64,000 bases of DNA from CALARM01 sp040217695. Its GTDB lineage: Bacteria; Vulcanimicrobiota; SpSt-956; JAKJGF01. Positions 27,206-34,563 of the stretch are shown piece after piece. Every line of letters begins with the position of its first letter. The first letter of the stretch is position 1. The notes under the pieces were generated by a model, which had not been told where the DNA came from, did not search any database, and saw only the letters and a list, made by a program, of their open reading frames with translations. Both the position numbers and the translations under genes were made by a program. Where the stretch lies: NCBI GenBank assembly GCA_040217695.1, contig JBEHWO010000002.1:9174-73173 (forward strand), in the 5' to 3' direction.

Positions 27206-28354
27206 TTATATGACACCTCCATCTCCGAGAGATATGCCCATAGCTCTTGCAATCTTCATAAATAAACTGTCAGATGGAACAGTCCTTATTTTATTAATAG
27301 CCTCCGTAAGAGGAACGAATTTGAGTTCAGGCGGTCTGAAAGACACCATTACACCGCTCAGATTTTCCTTCAGAGCAAGAACTGCCCCCGCACCATAGCC
27401 CATTGCAAGCTGTCTGTCCACTGCAGTCGGTGTCCCTCCTTTTACCAGAGGTCCTGTTACCAGGGGGTAAGTATCATGGGCAGTGAGGCGGCGAAGTTCC
27501 AGTGCCACACTATGGGCAGCATGACCTGTTCTTTCTATGACATGAGAGCCTTCAGCATCTGTAGCCAGAGGAGAAAGAGATGCTCTGAGAGGATTATTAA
27601 CAGTCTGCTGGACGTTAGAAGGAGATGCACCATCTGCCACTATTACCAGTCCGTAAGTTTTTCCTCTCTTAAACTTCTCTTCCAGCTTTTCCGCCACCTT
27701 ACGGAGATCGTAAGGTATTTCCGGTATAAGCACTGCATCGGCACATACTGCTATGGCAGACTGTAAAGCAAGCCATCCCGTGTGTTCGCCCATTACTTCC
27801 ACTACTCCGATTTTTCCTGCCGATTCTGCTGCCTGTCTGGCTCTTTCCAGCAATTCTGTGGTAAAACTCAGTGTGCTGTTAAAGCCATAGGACAGCATGG
27901 TAGCTTCCATATCATTTTCTGCCGATTTCGGTATGCAGATAGTTTTAAGCCCCTTACGGTGTAATTTATATATTATGCCGAGTGCTCTATTTCCTGATAC
28001 CGAGATAACACTCTGAATATTTTCTTTACCTATCCTGTCCAGAAGTTCTTCAGATCTGTCTATCTCACTTACCCCCTCATCTGATTCAGTGCGGACATGA
28101 AAAGGATCTGTACTGGCCGATGTGCCCAGTATGCATCCTGTAGAACTTAAAAGACCTTCTACTATGGCGGGAGTAAGTTTTACCGTGCCGCCATGGGGAT
28201 AACGGTCAGGGAAAAGCAGTCCATCAAAGCCGTCTCTGATACCAATGACTTCCCATCCAAGTTCATTTGCAGCCATTACTGCTCCTGCCAGGACAGAATT
28301 CAGGCCTGGCACATATCTGCCGGCAATATTAATGGCTATTTTCTGTGTGTTCAT
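27206..28354 (-). CDS. Phosphofructokinase-like protein with altered catalytic motifs
   Basis: 382 residues with the phosphofructokinase fold throughout (PGLNSVLAGAVMAANELGWE, IGVVEVMGEHTGWLAL, AVLIPEIPYDL). The catalytic signatures are changed. The nucleotide-loop GGDTPG region reads AGRYVPG (11-17); GGDGS reads SGNRA (120-124), losing the Mg-binding Asp; PKTIDND reads PKSAEND (142-148), replacing the base Asp with Glu. It is therefore unlikely to phosphorylate fructose 6-phosphate in the standard way; it may be a regulatory or differently specific relative. ATG 28354 follows GAAAGGA and overlaps the end of the upstream membrane-protein gene by 26 bp. It is part of the glycyl-radical operon. 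Confidence 0.82.
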   Translation of the reverse strand: MNTQKIAINIAGRYVPGLNSVLAGAVMAANELGWEVIGIRDGFDGLLFPDRYPHGGTVKLTPAIVEGLLSSTGCILGTSASTDPFHVRTESDEGVSEIDRSEELLDRIGKENIQSVISVSGNRALGIIYKLHRKGLKTICIPKSAENDMEATMLSYGFNSTLSFTTELLERARQAAESAGKIGVVEVMGEHTGWLALQSAIAVCADAVLIPEIPYDLRKVAEKLEEKFKRGKTYGLVIVADGASPSNVQQTVNNPLRASLSPLATDAEGSHVIERTGHAAHSVALELRRLTAHDTYPLVTGPLVKGGTPTAVDRQLAMGYGAGAVLALKENLSGVMVSFRPPELKFVPLTEAINKIRTVPSDSLFMKIARAMGISLGDGGVI

Positions 28355-28754
28355 AATCTTGTTCCTTTCTTTTCTTATAAAACAGGCGGGCAATATGTGT
28401 GGCAGGGCCACGTAACAGTATATATGGCACAGTAGCAAGGACCAGAGCCACAATCAGGGCCTGTACCGGGTAAAAAAATCTGAGGGCTATTATCTGATAT
28501 ACAGTATCCAGTATAAAGGCAGCTATAAATATCTTACCAAAATCCTTCCACCCGTGCTGAAGGAGTCTTTTTCTTGTAGAGGGATTTGTAAGAATTTCCG
28601 ATAAATAGGCAGGATTACCTTCCCTGGCATCTCTTATGCCGGCTCTTATTGCAAGGATGGAGGCCATGAGAGGCTGAAGGATCAGTCTCATATGCATTGG
28701 CCCATCTAACCGTCCAAGTAACTGTGTTATTCCACGAATTATCATTTCTTCCAT
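28329..28754 (-). CDS. Small membrane protein of unrecognised family, paralogue 2
   Basis: 141 residues, with hydrophobic helices near 20-38, 78-95 and 98-116 and a charged C-terminal tail. It shares its full architecture and motifs (GRLDGPMHMRLILQPLMAS; GWKDFGKIFIAAFILDTVYQ) with the protein at 10721-11107. Located between the glycyl-radical enzyme and the PFK-like gene, with its 3' end overlapping the latter by 26 bp, so it belongs to the operon. Ribosome site GAGGAA before ATG. Function unknown. Confidence 0.72.
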   Translation of the reverse strand: MEEMIIRGITQLLGRLDGPMHMRLILQPLMASILAIRAGIRDAREGNPAYLSEILTNPSTRKRLLQHGWKDFGKIFIAAFILDTVYQIIALRFFYPVQALIVALVLATVPYILLRGPATHIARLFYKKRKEQDYEHTENSH

Positions 28755-28775
28755 AGTTTAGTTCCTCTGAGAAAT

Positions 28776-28810
28776 AGACCGGGAGTTAGATTGACTCTAT
28801 CTCCCGGTCT
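28776..28810 (-). terminator. Hairpin within the glycyl-radical operon
   Basis: Imperfect 15-bp stem (AGACCGGGAGTTAGA / TCTATCTCCCGGTCT) beginning 5 bp after the glycyl-radical enzyme stop and before the membrane-protein gene. No T-run, so it may protect the abundant upstream message or reduce read-through rather than end it. Confidence 0.55.
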
Positions 28811-28814
28811 GTTA

Positions 28815-31292
28815 CTATACTTCCTCTGTCCTTGCTATAATCTCTGCCTGAAGTGCCGGCGAGAGATCCACAAAGTAGGCAGAATATCCTGCTATTCGCA
28901 CAATGAGGTTACGGTATTTATCCGGTTCCTTCTGTGCTGCAAGGAGCGTTTCCCTGTTAAGAATATTGAACTGAATATGCCAGTGTTTCATCTGACTCCA
29001 GGAGCGGATTATCTGCATAAGTCTTCTTGTGCCTTCCTCTCCTGCAACACTGGCAGGGCTGAACTTCATGTTCAGGAGGTCCGGCCCCTTTTCTTTATAG
29101 CTCAGGCATCTGCCTGCGGCTGCAGACTTCAGTGTGGCAGTAGGCCCTTTTACATCCATGCCGTGACAGGCGGAAATACCTTCGGACAGATATTCTCCGG
29201 CTTTTCTCCCGTTAGGTGTGGCCCATGTAACCATGCCCATAGGGACATGGAAGGTAATGGGAACACAGCGAAGGAGGAAACACTGTCCGTGAGGTTTTAA
29301 GTGTTTATCCAGATATTTCAGAATGAATTCTTCAATCCTCCAGCCAAGGTGATCCACCCATTCTATATCATTTCCGAATTTGGGAGCATTAACACACATC
29401 TGTCTTATAGCTTCTTTGCCTTCCCAGTTCTTTTCTATGGCATCAAGGAGTTGATCCCAGGTGAGCTTCTTTGTGTCATAAATAAGATGTTTGACTGCTG
29501 CAAGGCTGTCTATGGCAGTGGCCTTTCCTATGGTTTCAAGACAGGAGTGGTCTATGCCTCCCGGAATATATTCACCATGTCTGTGCAGATCCATACAGTG
29601 TTCCATAGCAAGGTCGTGTAACATAGATGTGGCAGGAGCGGCAAAATAATTTGATTTAATCCTGAGTGCCACATGCTGCTGTATCATGGCATGTTTTGTC
29701 AGATGTTCTATCTGGGTGCAGAATGCTTTAAAGCAGTCCTCAAAATCAGACCATTCCCGCGGGTCTCCTGTATCAACACCGAATTGTATGTCTCTTAAAA
29801 CTTTGAGTTTTCCCCTGCGGCACATCATCTCTACGGCAGAACCGTAGTTGAATCCTCCGTTCCCTGTAACATTTGTTTCCCTGTTAATAAGACGGTTTTC
29901 ACAGCACCCTGATATGTTCCAGTCCAGAGCTTCATGTAAAGTGGCACCATTGGCCAGATAGAAGGGCACAATATACTCATCGTTCAGGAGTTTCGGGAAG
30001 CCCTTGCCGTCTTTTATAACCTCTGCCACATAATGGAGGAACTTATCAGGTGTACCGGCATGAATTCTGATACATGGTTCAGGAGTGGTAATGGGAAGGG
30101 CTCTCGTAGATTCCAGTATAAGATAGGAAAGTTCATTTGTTGCATCCAGTCCGTCCGGAGTCTGTCCTCCCAGGCATATATCTTCGAATTTGGCAAATCC
30201 TTCGGCACCTTTTGCTACTACCGGGTTAAGTTTAAGCTCCACACATTGATTCATATTCAGCCACATACAATGAAGTAATTCTCTGGCGGATTCTTTCGTA
30301 ATCCTTCCTTCAGAAATATCCTTCCTGTAATAAGGCAGGAGATACTGATCCCATCTGCCCTGTCCCATGGCACTGCTTGTCTGTTCTATGCGGTTAAACA
30401 TCTGTCCCCACCACTGGGCCTGAAGGGCTTCATAGAAATTTCTTGCAGGATTTTCCGGCACATGATTACAGATTTCTGCAATCTGTTTCAGTTCTTTTTT
30501 CCTCTGTTCATTCTTCTCTTTTTCTGCCATTTCATGTGCAAGGGCAGCATAACGTTTTGACCATATTGTCATGGCGTCACAGGCAATAATCACTGCCTCA
30601 AGGAAAGGCTTTTTATAGACAAAATCCCTTGGTTCTTCTATATCGGCCAGTTTTGCCTGAGCTTCTTCCCTTATGCCTTTACAGCCTTTCATAAGGATCT
30701 TGTTAAAGTCAGGGGTCCAGTTCTGGGAGTGGCGCATTATAGAACTTCCCATTATAACAAGAGTGAGAAGGACTGTATTCTTCGGATCAGGCCCGTATAG
30801 CATGGTTCTTGTTTCCTGCGGCAATTCCCTGTGATATGCAGTGCCATAATCCCTGCCTGACCAGTAAGGAGTGAGGATTTCATCTATTATCTTTTTATCC
30901 TCATCTGTTACCACTACTTCCCCTGTCTTTCCTTTATTTTTGAGAAATTCTTCCACACCCAGAGGCATAATGCTCCCGTCCAGTTCTGCATAGACGATAC
31001 CCCATTTCCCGAGCCATGTATTTGGTCTTCCCAGAATGAGCTCATCATCGAAAATAGTTACAGGCACATGTTCTGCAAAATGCTTCTCCGCTTTCGCCCA
31101 GCGAAGAACAAGGGGCTGCCCTTCTGTTTCCTTCAGAGATTCTGTAAAGAGAACTGCTCTATCCAGGCTGACTCTTGGAGGGCCGTATTTCTGAATAGCT
31201 TCCAGTATCCTCAATACCCTGTCTGTGACTCCTTCCAGGAGGGATTTCTTTTCGCTATGAATAGCCTGTTCCTGTGTTGATAATACTTGCAT
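28815..31292 (-). CDS. Glycyl-radical enzyme, dehydratase/decarboxylase/lyase type (substrate unknown)
   Basis: 825 residues of the pyruvate formate-lyase-like superfamily. The active site has G462-C463-C464-E465: the Gly-Cys-x-Glu pattern of glycerol/diol dehydratases, choline and isethionate lyases and arylacetate decarboxylases, not the Cys-Cys pair of true formate-lyase. The radical site is G802 in VRIAGYSAYFVDL. The N-terminal domain has VSLDRAVLFTESLKETEG and LGRPNTWLGKWGIVYAE, usual in the non-PFL group. ATG 31292 is chosen behind GAAAGGA. It is the second gene of a leftward operon that also encodes an SDR dehydrogenase, its activase and CMD protein. With a sugar dehydrogenase divergently encoded, a polyol- or sugar-derived substrate is plausible. 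The specificity residues could not be matched to a known subclass by eye. Confidence 0.92.
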   Translation of the reverse strand: MQVLSTQEQAIHSEKKSLLEGVTDRVLRILEAIQKYGPPRVSLDRAVLFTESLKETEGQPLVLRWAKAEKHFAEHVPVTIFDDELILGRPNTWLGKWGIVYAELDGSIMPLGVEEFLKNKGKTGEVVVTDEDKKIIDEILTPYWSGRDYGTAYHRELPQETRTMLYGPDPKNTVLLTLVIMGSSIMRHSQNWTPDFNKILMKGCKGIREEAQAKLADIEEPRDFVYKKPFLEAVIIACDAMTIWSKRYAALAHEMAEKEKNEQRKKELKQIAEICNHVPENPARNFYEALQAQWWGQMFNRIEQTSSAMGQGRWDQYLLPYYRKDISEGRITKESARELLHCMWLNMNQCVELKLNPVVAKGAEGFAKFEDICLGGQTPDGLDATNELSYLILESTRALPITTPEPCIRIHAGTPDKFLHYVAEVIKDGKGFPKLLNDEYIVPFYLANGATLHEALDWNISGCCENRLINRETNVTGNGGFNYGSAVEMMCRRGKLKVLRDIQFGVDTGDPREWSDFEDCFKAFCTQIEHLTKHAMIQQHVALRIKSNYFAAPATSMLHDLAMEHCMDLHRHGEYIPGGIDHSCLETIGKATAIDSLAAVKHLIYDTKKLTWDQLLDAIEKNWEGKEAIRQMCVNAPKFGNDIEWVDHLGWRIEEFILKYLDKHLKPHGQCFLLRCVPITFHVPMGMVTWATPNGRKAGEYLSEGISACHGMDVKGPTATLKSAAAGRCLSYKEKGPDLLNMKFSPASVAGEEGTRRLMQIIRSWSQMKHWHIQFNILNRETLLAAQKEPDKYRNLIVRIAGYSAYFVDLSPALQAEIIARTEEV

Positions 31293-31310
31293 AAATATAA
31301 TCCTTTCTTT

Positions 31311-31338
31311 CAGGGGCGCATATCTCACTGCACCCCTG
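31311..31338 (-). promoter_or_regulatory. Hairpin between the SDR and glycyl-radical enzyme genes
   Basis: 10-bp stem CAGGGGCGCA / TGCACCCCTG (one G-U pair) with an 8-nt loop, placed just before the ribosome site of the glycyl-radical enzyme. Probably a 5' stabiliser or processing site in the operon message. Confidence 0.5.
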
Positions 31339-31343
31339 TGTGA

Positions 31344-32165
31344 TTAATGATGCCCTTTTGCTTTCATTTCTTCCATTCTCTGTCTCACTATGGGACGGAG
31401 ATCTTCTCCGAAACCAGTAAGGACGCCGCCGTCCACTGCCAGGAACTGTCCTGTAATCATATCTGATTTATCACTGGCAAGAAATACTGCTGCATAACCT
31501 ATTTCTTCTATCGTACAGAAACGGCCAAGGGGAACCAGTCTTTTGCTGACCTTATCCCTGTATTCCTGAGTGGTTCCTTCTGCCATAAGAGGAGTAAAAA
31601 CTCCTCCCGGACAGATGGCATTTACATTAATACGGCTGTCTGCAAGTTCCCAGGCAAGGTGATGGGTAAGTCCTGTCACTGCATATTTTGAAGCAGTATA
31701 GTCTGCACTGCCGAAAAAGGTCATTCTGAGGCCTGCTGTAGAGGCTATGTTGATTATCTTTCCTTTACCCTGTGACATCATAGTGGGAATAACTGCCTGA
31801 CAGCAGATATAAACACCTTTCAGGTTCACTCCCAGAGTTCTGTCCCATTGATCTTCAGGAATATCTTTTAAAAGACGGGGCGGTGCTTCTATGCCGGCAT
31901 TATTTACCAGAATATCAACTGAACCGTATTCTTTCAGAGTGGCAGCAACCATAGAGTCAACCTCTGATTTCTTTACTACATCTGCAGCAATGGGCATAGC
32001 AATACCCCCTGCTGCTATGATTTCCTGAGCTGTGCCTTCAACTTCTTTCAATTTCCTGCCGTTTATGATAACCTTTGCCCCGGCACGGGCGAATTCCATA
32101 GCTATACCTTTTCCTATGCCTCTTCCTGAGCCTGTTACAATTGCTACTTTATCTTTTAATTCCAT
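31344..32165 (-). CDS. Short-chain dehydrogenase/reductase
   Basis: 273 residues, classical SDR. Cofactor loop TGSGRGIGKG, NNAG strand motif, catalytic Ser in INIASTAG and YTASK with the Tyr/Lys pair; the C-terminal AVDGG segment is complete, plus a basic tail ending GHH. It resembles gluconate 5-dehydrogenase and 3-oxoacyl-type SDRs; exact substrate is not readable. First gene of the leftward operon, with AAAGGAG before ATG and a leader of about 200 nt from the predicted start near 32369. It probably interconverts a hydroxyl and carbonyl either before or after the radical step. Confidence 0.9.
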   Translation of the reverse strand: MELKDKVAIVTGSGRGIGKGIAMEFARAGAKVIINGRKLKEVEGTAQEIIAAGGIAMPIAADVVKKSEVDSMVAATLKEYGSVDILVNNAGIEAPPRLLKDIPEDQWDRTLGVNLKGVYICCQAVIPTMMSQGKGKIINIASTAGLRMTFFGSADYTASKYAVTGLTHHLAWELADSRINVNAICPGGVFTPLMAEGTTQEYRDKVSKRLVPLGRFCTIEEIGYAAVFLASDKSDMITGQFLAVDGGVLTGFGEDLRPIVRQRMEEMKAKGHH

Positions 32166-32375
32166 AATTATTCTCCTTTTTGATATTTAAGTTTTTCTTT
32201 TTAATAACCTGTGATTTTTATTGACTTTTTCTCTTCACCTCCATGATGTTATTTTTGAAAATTTTCCCTCACTTTCATTGCTGCAATTTCTACATGGAAC
32301 TATTCTGTAACAAATCTCCTTTTTTTGCTTGATTTGCAGATATTACCTGGAATTTTTTCATACTTTATACTAAAA

Positions 32376-32420
32376 ATTATAGCAATAATAACAGAAGGAT
32401 GTAAATTATACTTTAGTATA
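32376..32420 (-). promoter_or_regulatory. Promoter D-left: operator and -10 box for the SDR/glycyl-radical operon
   Basis: The site at 32407-32420 reads TATACTAAAGTATA on the minus strand. Exactly 25 nt further is TATAAT (plus-strand ATTATA at 32376-32381), the same spacing seen at the rightward promoters. Nothing was recognised in the leader at 32166-32368. Confidence 0.65.
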
Positions 32421-32493
32421 GGTTCACTGCTATGGTTTGATAAAATTTATATACTAAAGTATAATTTGTATTTTTTATTAAATCTAATATAAT
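32407..32493 (+). promoter_or_regulatory. Promoter D-right: paired sites and -10 box, now without a full gene
   Basis: TATACTTTAGTATA at 32407-32420 and TATACTAAAGTATA at 32450-32463 (43 bp apart), 24 nt, TATAAT at 32488-32493. An AAGGAGG ribosome site follows at about 32510, yet the reading frame behind it has only 24 codons. Confidence 0.65.
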
Positions 32494-32527
32494 ACTTTTT
32501 ACAAATTAATAAGGAGGTGTGTAAAAA

Positions 32528-32602
32528 ATGCAGCTATTTATTGAGGTTTTCTTAAAAATCCCATATGTTCAAAATGTCTATCAAAAGCAAATACTTCTAT
32601 AA
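32528..32602 (+). other. Orphan 24-codon frame behind promoter D-right
   Basis: ATG at 32528, 9-10 nt after AAGGAGG, starts MQLFIEVFLKIPYV and stops at TAA 32600-32602, overlapping the 3' end of the convergent PIN-domain gene. Promoter and ribosome site are good but no full protein follows. It may be a leader peptide or the stump of a gene displaced by the toxin-antitoxin pair. Confidence 0.35.
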
Positions 32603-32954
32603 GACCGAGTTTTTCCATTACAACTTTACTTGTACAATCAGTGAAAGACCATATTTTGTCTCTATTAAACTGTTCAAAAACTTCCCAGGAATATTTTTCT
32701 ATTTCTATATTTACATAATATATAATAAGCAGATTATTACTTATAAATTGATCCAGTTTATATTTAAAATCAATTGTTTTCCCATAGCCTGTATTCATCA
32801 GCATTAATGTATAGGTTTCATCCAGAATATAATTGGTAGTGATAAGACGGCTTCTGGAAATAAGAATTTTATTCTTAAATTCCATTGCTTTTTCATGATT
32901 GGCATCTTTCTTATCTTCAATAGCTATCCATGCACCTGTATCTACAAAGATCAT
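32538..32954 (-). CDS. PIN-domain toxin (VapC-like ribonuclease)
   Basis: 138 residues with a PIN fold. Acidic metal ligands are D5 (FVDTGAWIAI), the Glu of ILDETYTLM, the Asp of SFTDCTSKVVM and the Asp of AFDRHFEHMGF. VapC-type enzymes cleave RNA and are held inactive by a partner. The gene overlaps the upstream antitoxin gene by 4 bp (ATGA), the usual toxin-antitoxin arrangement. Its tail runs into the orphan frame of promoter D-right. Confidence 0.88.
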   Translation of the reverse strand: MIFVDTGAWIAIEDKKDANHEKAMEFKNKILISRSRLITTNYILDETYTLMLMNTGYGKTIDFKYKLDQFISNNLLIIYYVNIEIEKYSWEVFEQFNRDKIWSFTDCTSKVVMEKLGLIEVFAFDRHFEHMGFLRKPQ

Positions 32955-33193
32955 TTTTTTTCTCCATATAAATATTGATTATGATTTTCAGAAGGATTAT
33001 CTAAAATACCTTCTACAGCATCTTCTCCAAATTTTTTTAATAATTCCCAGCCTTCCAATCTGACTGACGGCAATATAAATATAGCCCCCTTCTGGATTAC
33101 TAATTCCACCTCTTCACCTATATCTGCTTCATTTATTATAGATTTTCCAAGTACAAGACGATTATTTATTTTTTGTTTTAAAATCCTGCTCAT
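32951..33193 (-). CDS. VapB-like antitoxin
   Basis: 80 residues. The N-terminal part (INNRLVLGKSIINEADIGEE, then VELVIQKGAIFILP) has the short swapped-hairpin look of AbrB/MazE-type DNA-binding antitoxins; the rest (EGWELLKKFGEDAVEG) is helical and charged and would wrap the toxin. Strong AAGGAGG site. Expected to repress its own operon and neutralise the PIN toxin. Assignment rests mainly on the 4-bp overlap with the toxin gene. Confidence 0.75.
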   Translation of the reverse strand: MSRILKQKINNRLVLGKSIINEADIGEEVELVIQKGAIFILPSVRLEGWELLKKFGEDAVEGILDNPSENHNQYLYGEKK

Positions 33194-33353
33194 AATACGT
33201 GCCTCCTTTCTTCCATCAAATTTATATTTTCAGTTTCAGCATAACAGAAACCCCTCTGTAAAGCAACCTTTTTATTCATATTTTCCTCATCTTCACTGTC
33301 AGAATTTATTTTGACTTCTGACTTCTTTCTGTCCTGTTTTTAAAAAATAGATA

Positions 33354-33452
33354 TATACTAAAGTATAGTTTTTTTATTTTTTACATAATATATTTCTCAT
33401 AGTTTCTTATACTAAAGGGTAATATACTTACCATATTTCCCAATGATATAAT
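33354..33452 (+). promoter_or_regulatory. Promoter E: paired TATAC-N4-GTATA sites and -10 box before the sugar dehydrogenase
   Basis: Distal TATACTAAAGTATA at 33354-33367, proximal TATACTAAAGGGTA at 33408-33421 (54 bp apart), 25 nt, TATAAT at 33447-33452. Confidence 0.72.
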
Positions 33453-33508
33453 AAATTAATTCTCTTCTTTAGAAAAATCACCGGTAATTATAAAAGGAGG
33501 TTACATTT

Positions 33509-34555
33509 ATGAAAGCAATTATAGTTGACCCGAAAGTTCCAAATTCCGCAAGACTGGAAGATATACCTGAGCCGGATATAAGTGAAGGATCAGTTCTTGT
33601 GGAAGCCATTGCCGTAGGTGTCTGCGGTACAGATGTGGAGATTGTAGAAGGTAAATACGGATGGGCACCGCCGGGATATAAAAGTCTTGTGCTCGGTCAT
33701 GAATCCCTTGGAAGGGTAATAGATCCCGGGCCGAAGAGCCATTTAAAAAAGGGAGATCTCGTAGCCGGTATAGTCCGTCGTCCTGATCCTGTGCCATGTC
33801 CTAACTGTGCCGTAGGTGAGTGGGATATGTGCCGTAACGGCCAGTATACAGAGAGAGGTATTAAAGAAATTCACGGATTTATGTCAGAAAGATGGCGCAC
33901 CGAACCGGAATATGCCATAAAGGTAGATCCTTCCCTTGGAATACTTGGAGTACTTCTGGAACCTATGACAGTTATAACTAAAGCCCTGGAACAGGTAGTC
34001 TTTGGAGGAAGGAGGTCCTTCTGGGAACCGAAAACTGTCCTCGTTACAGGAGTCGGTGCCATAGGCCTCCTGGCAGCACTCAGAGTGAAAGCTATAGGTC
34101 TTGAGCTCCATGTTCTTGCCAGAACCAAAACGGGACTCAAGCCGGAACTGGTACGTGAACTGGGCGCAAACTATCATACAGGAAGTGTCCTGGACCTTGA
34201 CTTTGAACCTGATGTCATAGTGGAGTGCACCGGTGTCGGTTCTGTAATATCAGAATGTATACAGAAAGTCGGAGCAGGAGGAATAATATGTCTCACAGGA
34301 GTCGGATCTGGAGGTTTTGCCAACAGACCTGTAGCAGATATTGCATCGGCAGCAGTTCTCAAAAACAATCTGATTGTAGGAAGTGTAAATGCCAACAAAC
34401 GTCACTGGTATAAAGCTGCTGAGAACCTGGCTTCTTCTGACAGAAAGTGGTTGAGAAAGATGATCACCAGAATTGAAAAACCTGAGAATTTCAAAGATGC
34501 TCTGGCAAGAAGCTCAGAGGATATAAAAGTTATCATTCAGTTCAGCGAGGTGTAA
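33509..34555 (+). CDS. Zinc-dependent glucose/sugar 1-dehydrogenase (MDR family)
   Basis: 348 residues resembling archaeal and bacterial glucose dehydrogenases with the Glu_dehyd_C C-terminal half. Catalytic zinc ligands are C39 (GVCGTD), H64-E65 (GHES) and E151 (LLEPMTV); a structural-zinc loop has C97, C100 and C108 (PCPNCAVGEWDMC). The nucleotide fold has TGVGAIGLLAA. It would oxidise an aldose at C1 to the lactone with NAD(P). AAGGAGG ribosome site. Co-transcribed with the cyclase-family gene (8-bp gap) under promoter E and divergent from the SDR/glycyl-radical operon, with which it shares the operator type. The substrate could be glucose, galactose or another pyranose. Confidence 0.88.
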   Translation: MKAIIVDPKVPNSARLEDIPEPDISEGSVLVEAIAVGVCGTDVEIVEGKYGWAPPGYKSLVLGHESLGRVIDPGPKSHLKKGDLVAGIVRRPDPVPCPNCAVGEWDMCRNGQYTERGIKEIHGFMSERWRTEPEYAIKVDPSLGILGVLLEPMTVITKALEQVVFGGRRSFWEPKTVLVTGVGAIGLLAALRVKAIGLELHVLARTKTGLKPELVRELGANYHTGSVLDLDFEPDVIVECTGVGSVISECIQKVGAGGIICLTGVGSGGFANRPVADIASAAVLKNNLIVGSVNANKRHWYKAAENLASSDRKWLRKMITRIEKPENFKDALARSSEDIKVIIQFSEV

Positions 34556-34563
34556 TATATATA

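Noticed and set aside
28815..31292. Pyruvate formate-lyase proper
   Set aside because: The active site is Gly-Cys-Cys-Glu in the dehydratase/decarboxylase position and the activase carries extra ferredoxin clusters, unlike PFL.
32166..32375. Riboswitch in the ~200-nt leader of the SDR/glycyl-radical operon
   Set aside because: No recognisable aptamer motif or terminator hairpin was found in this T-rich leader.
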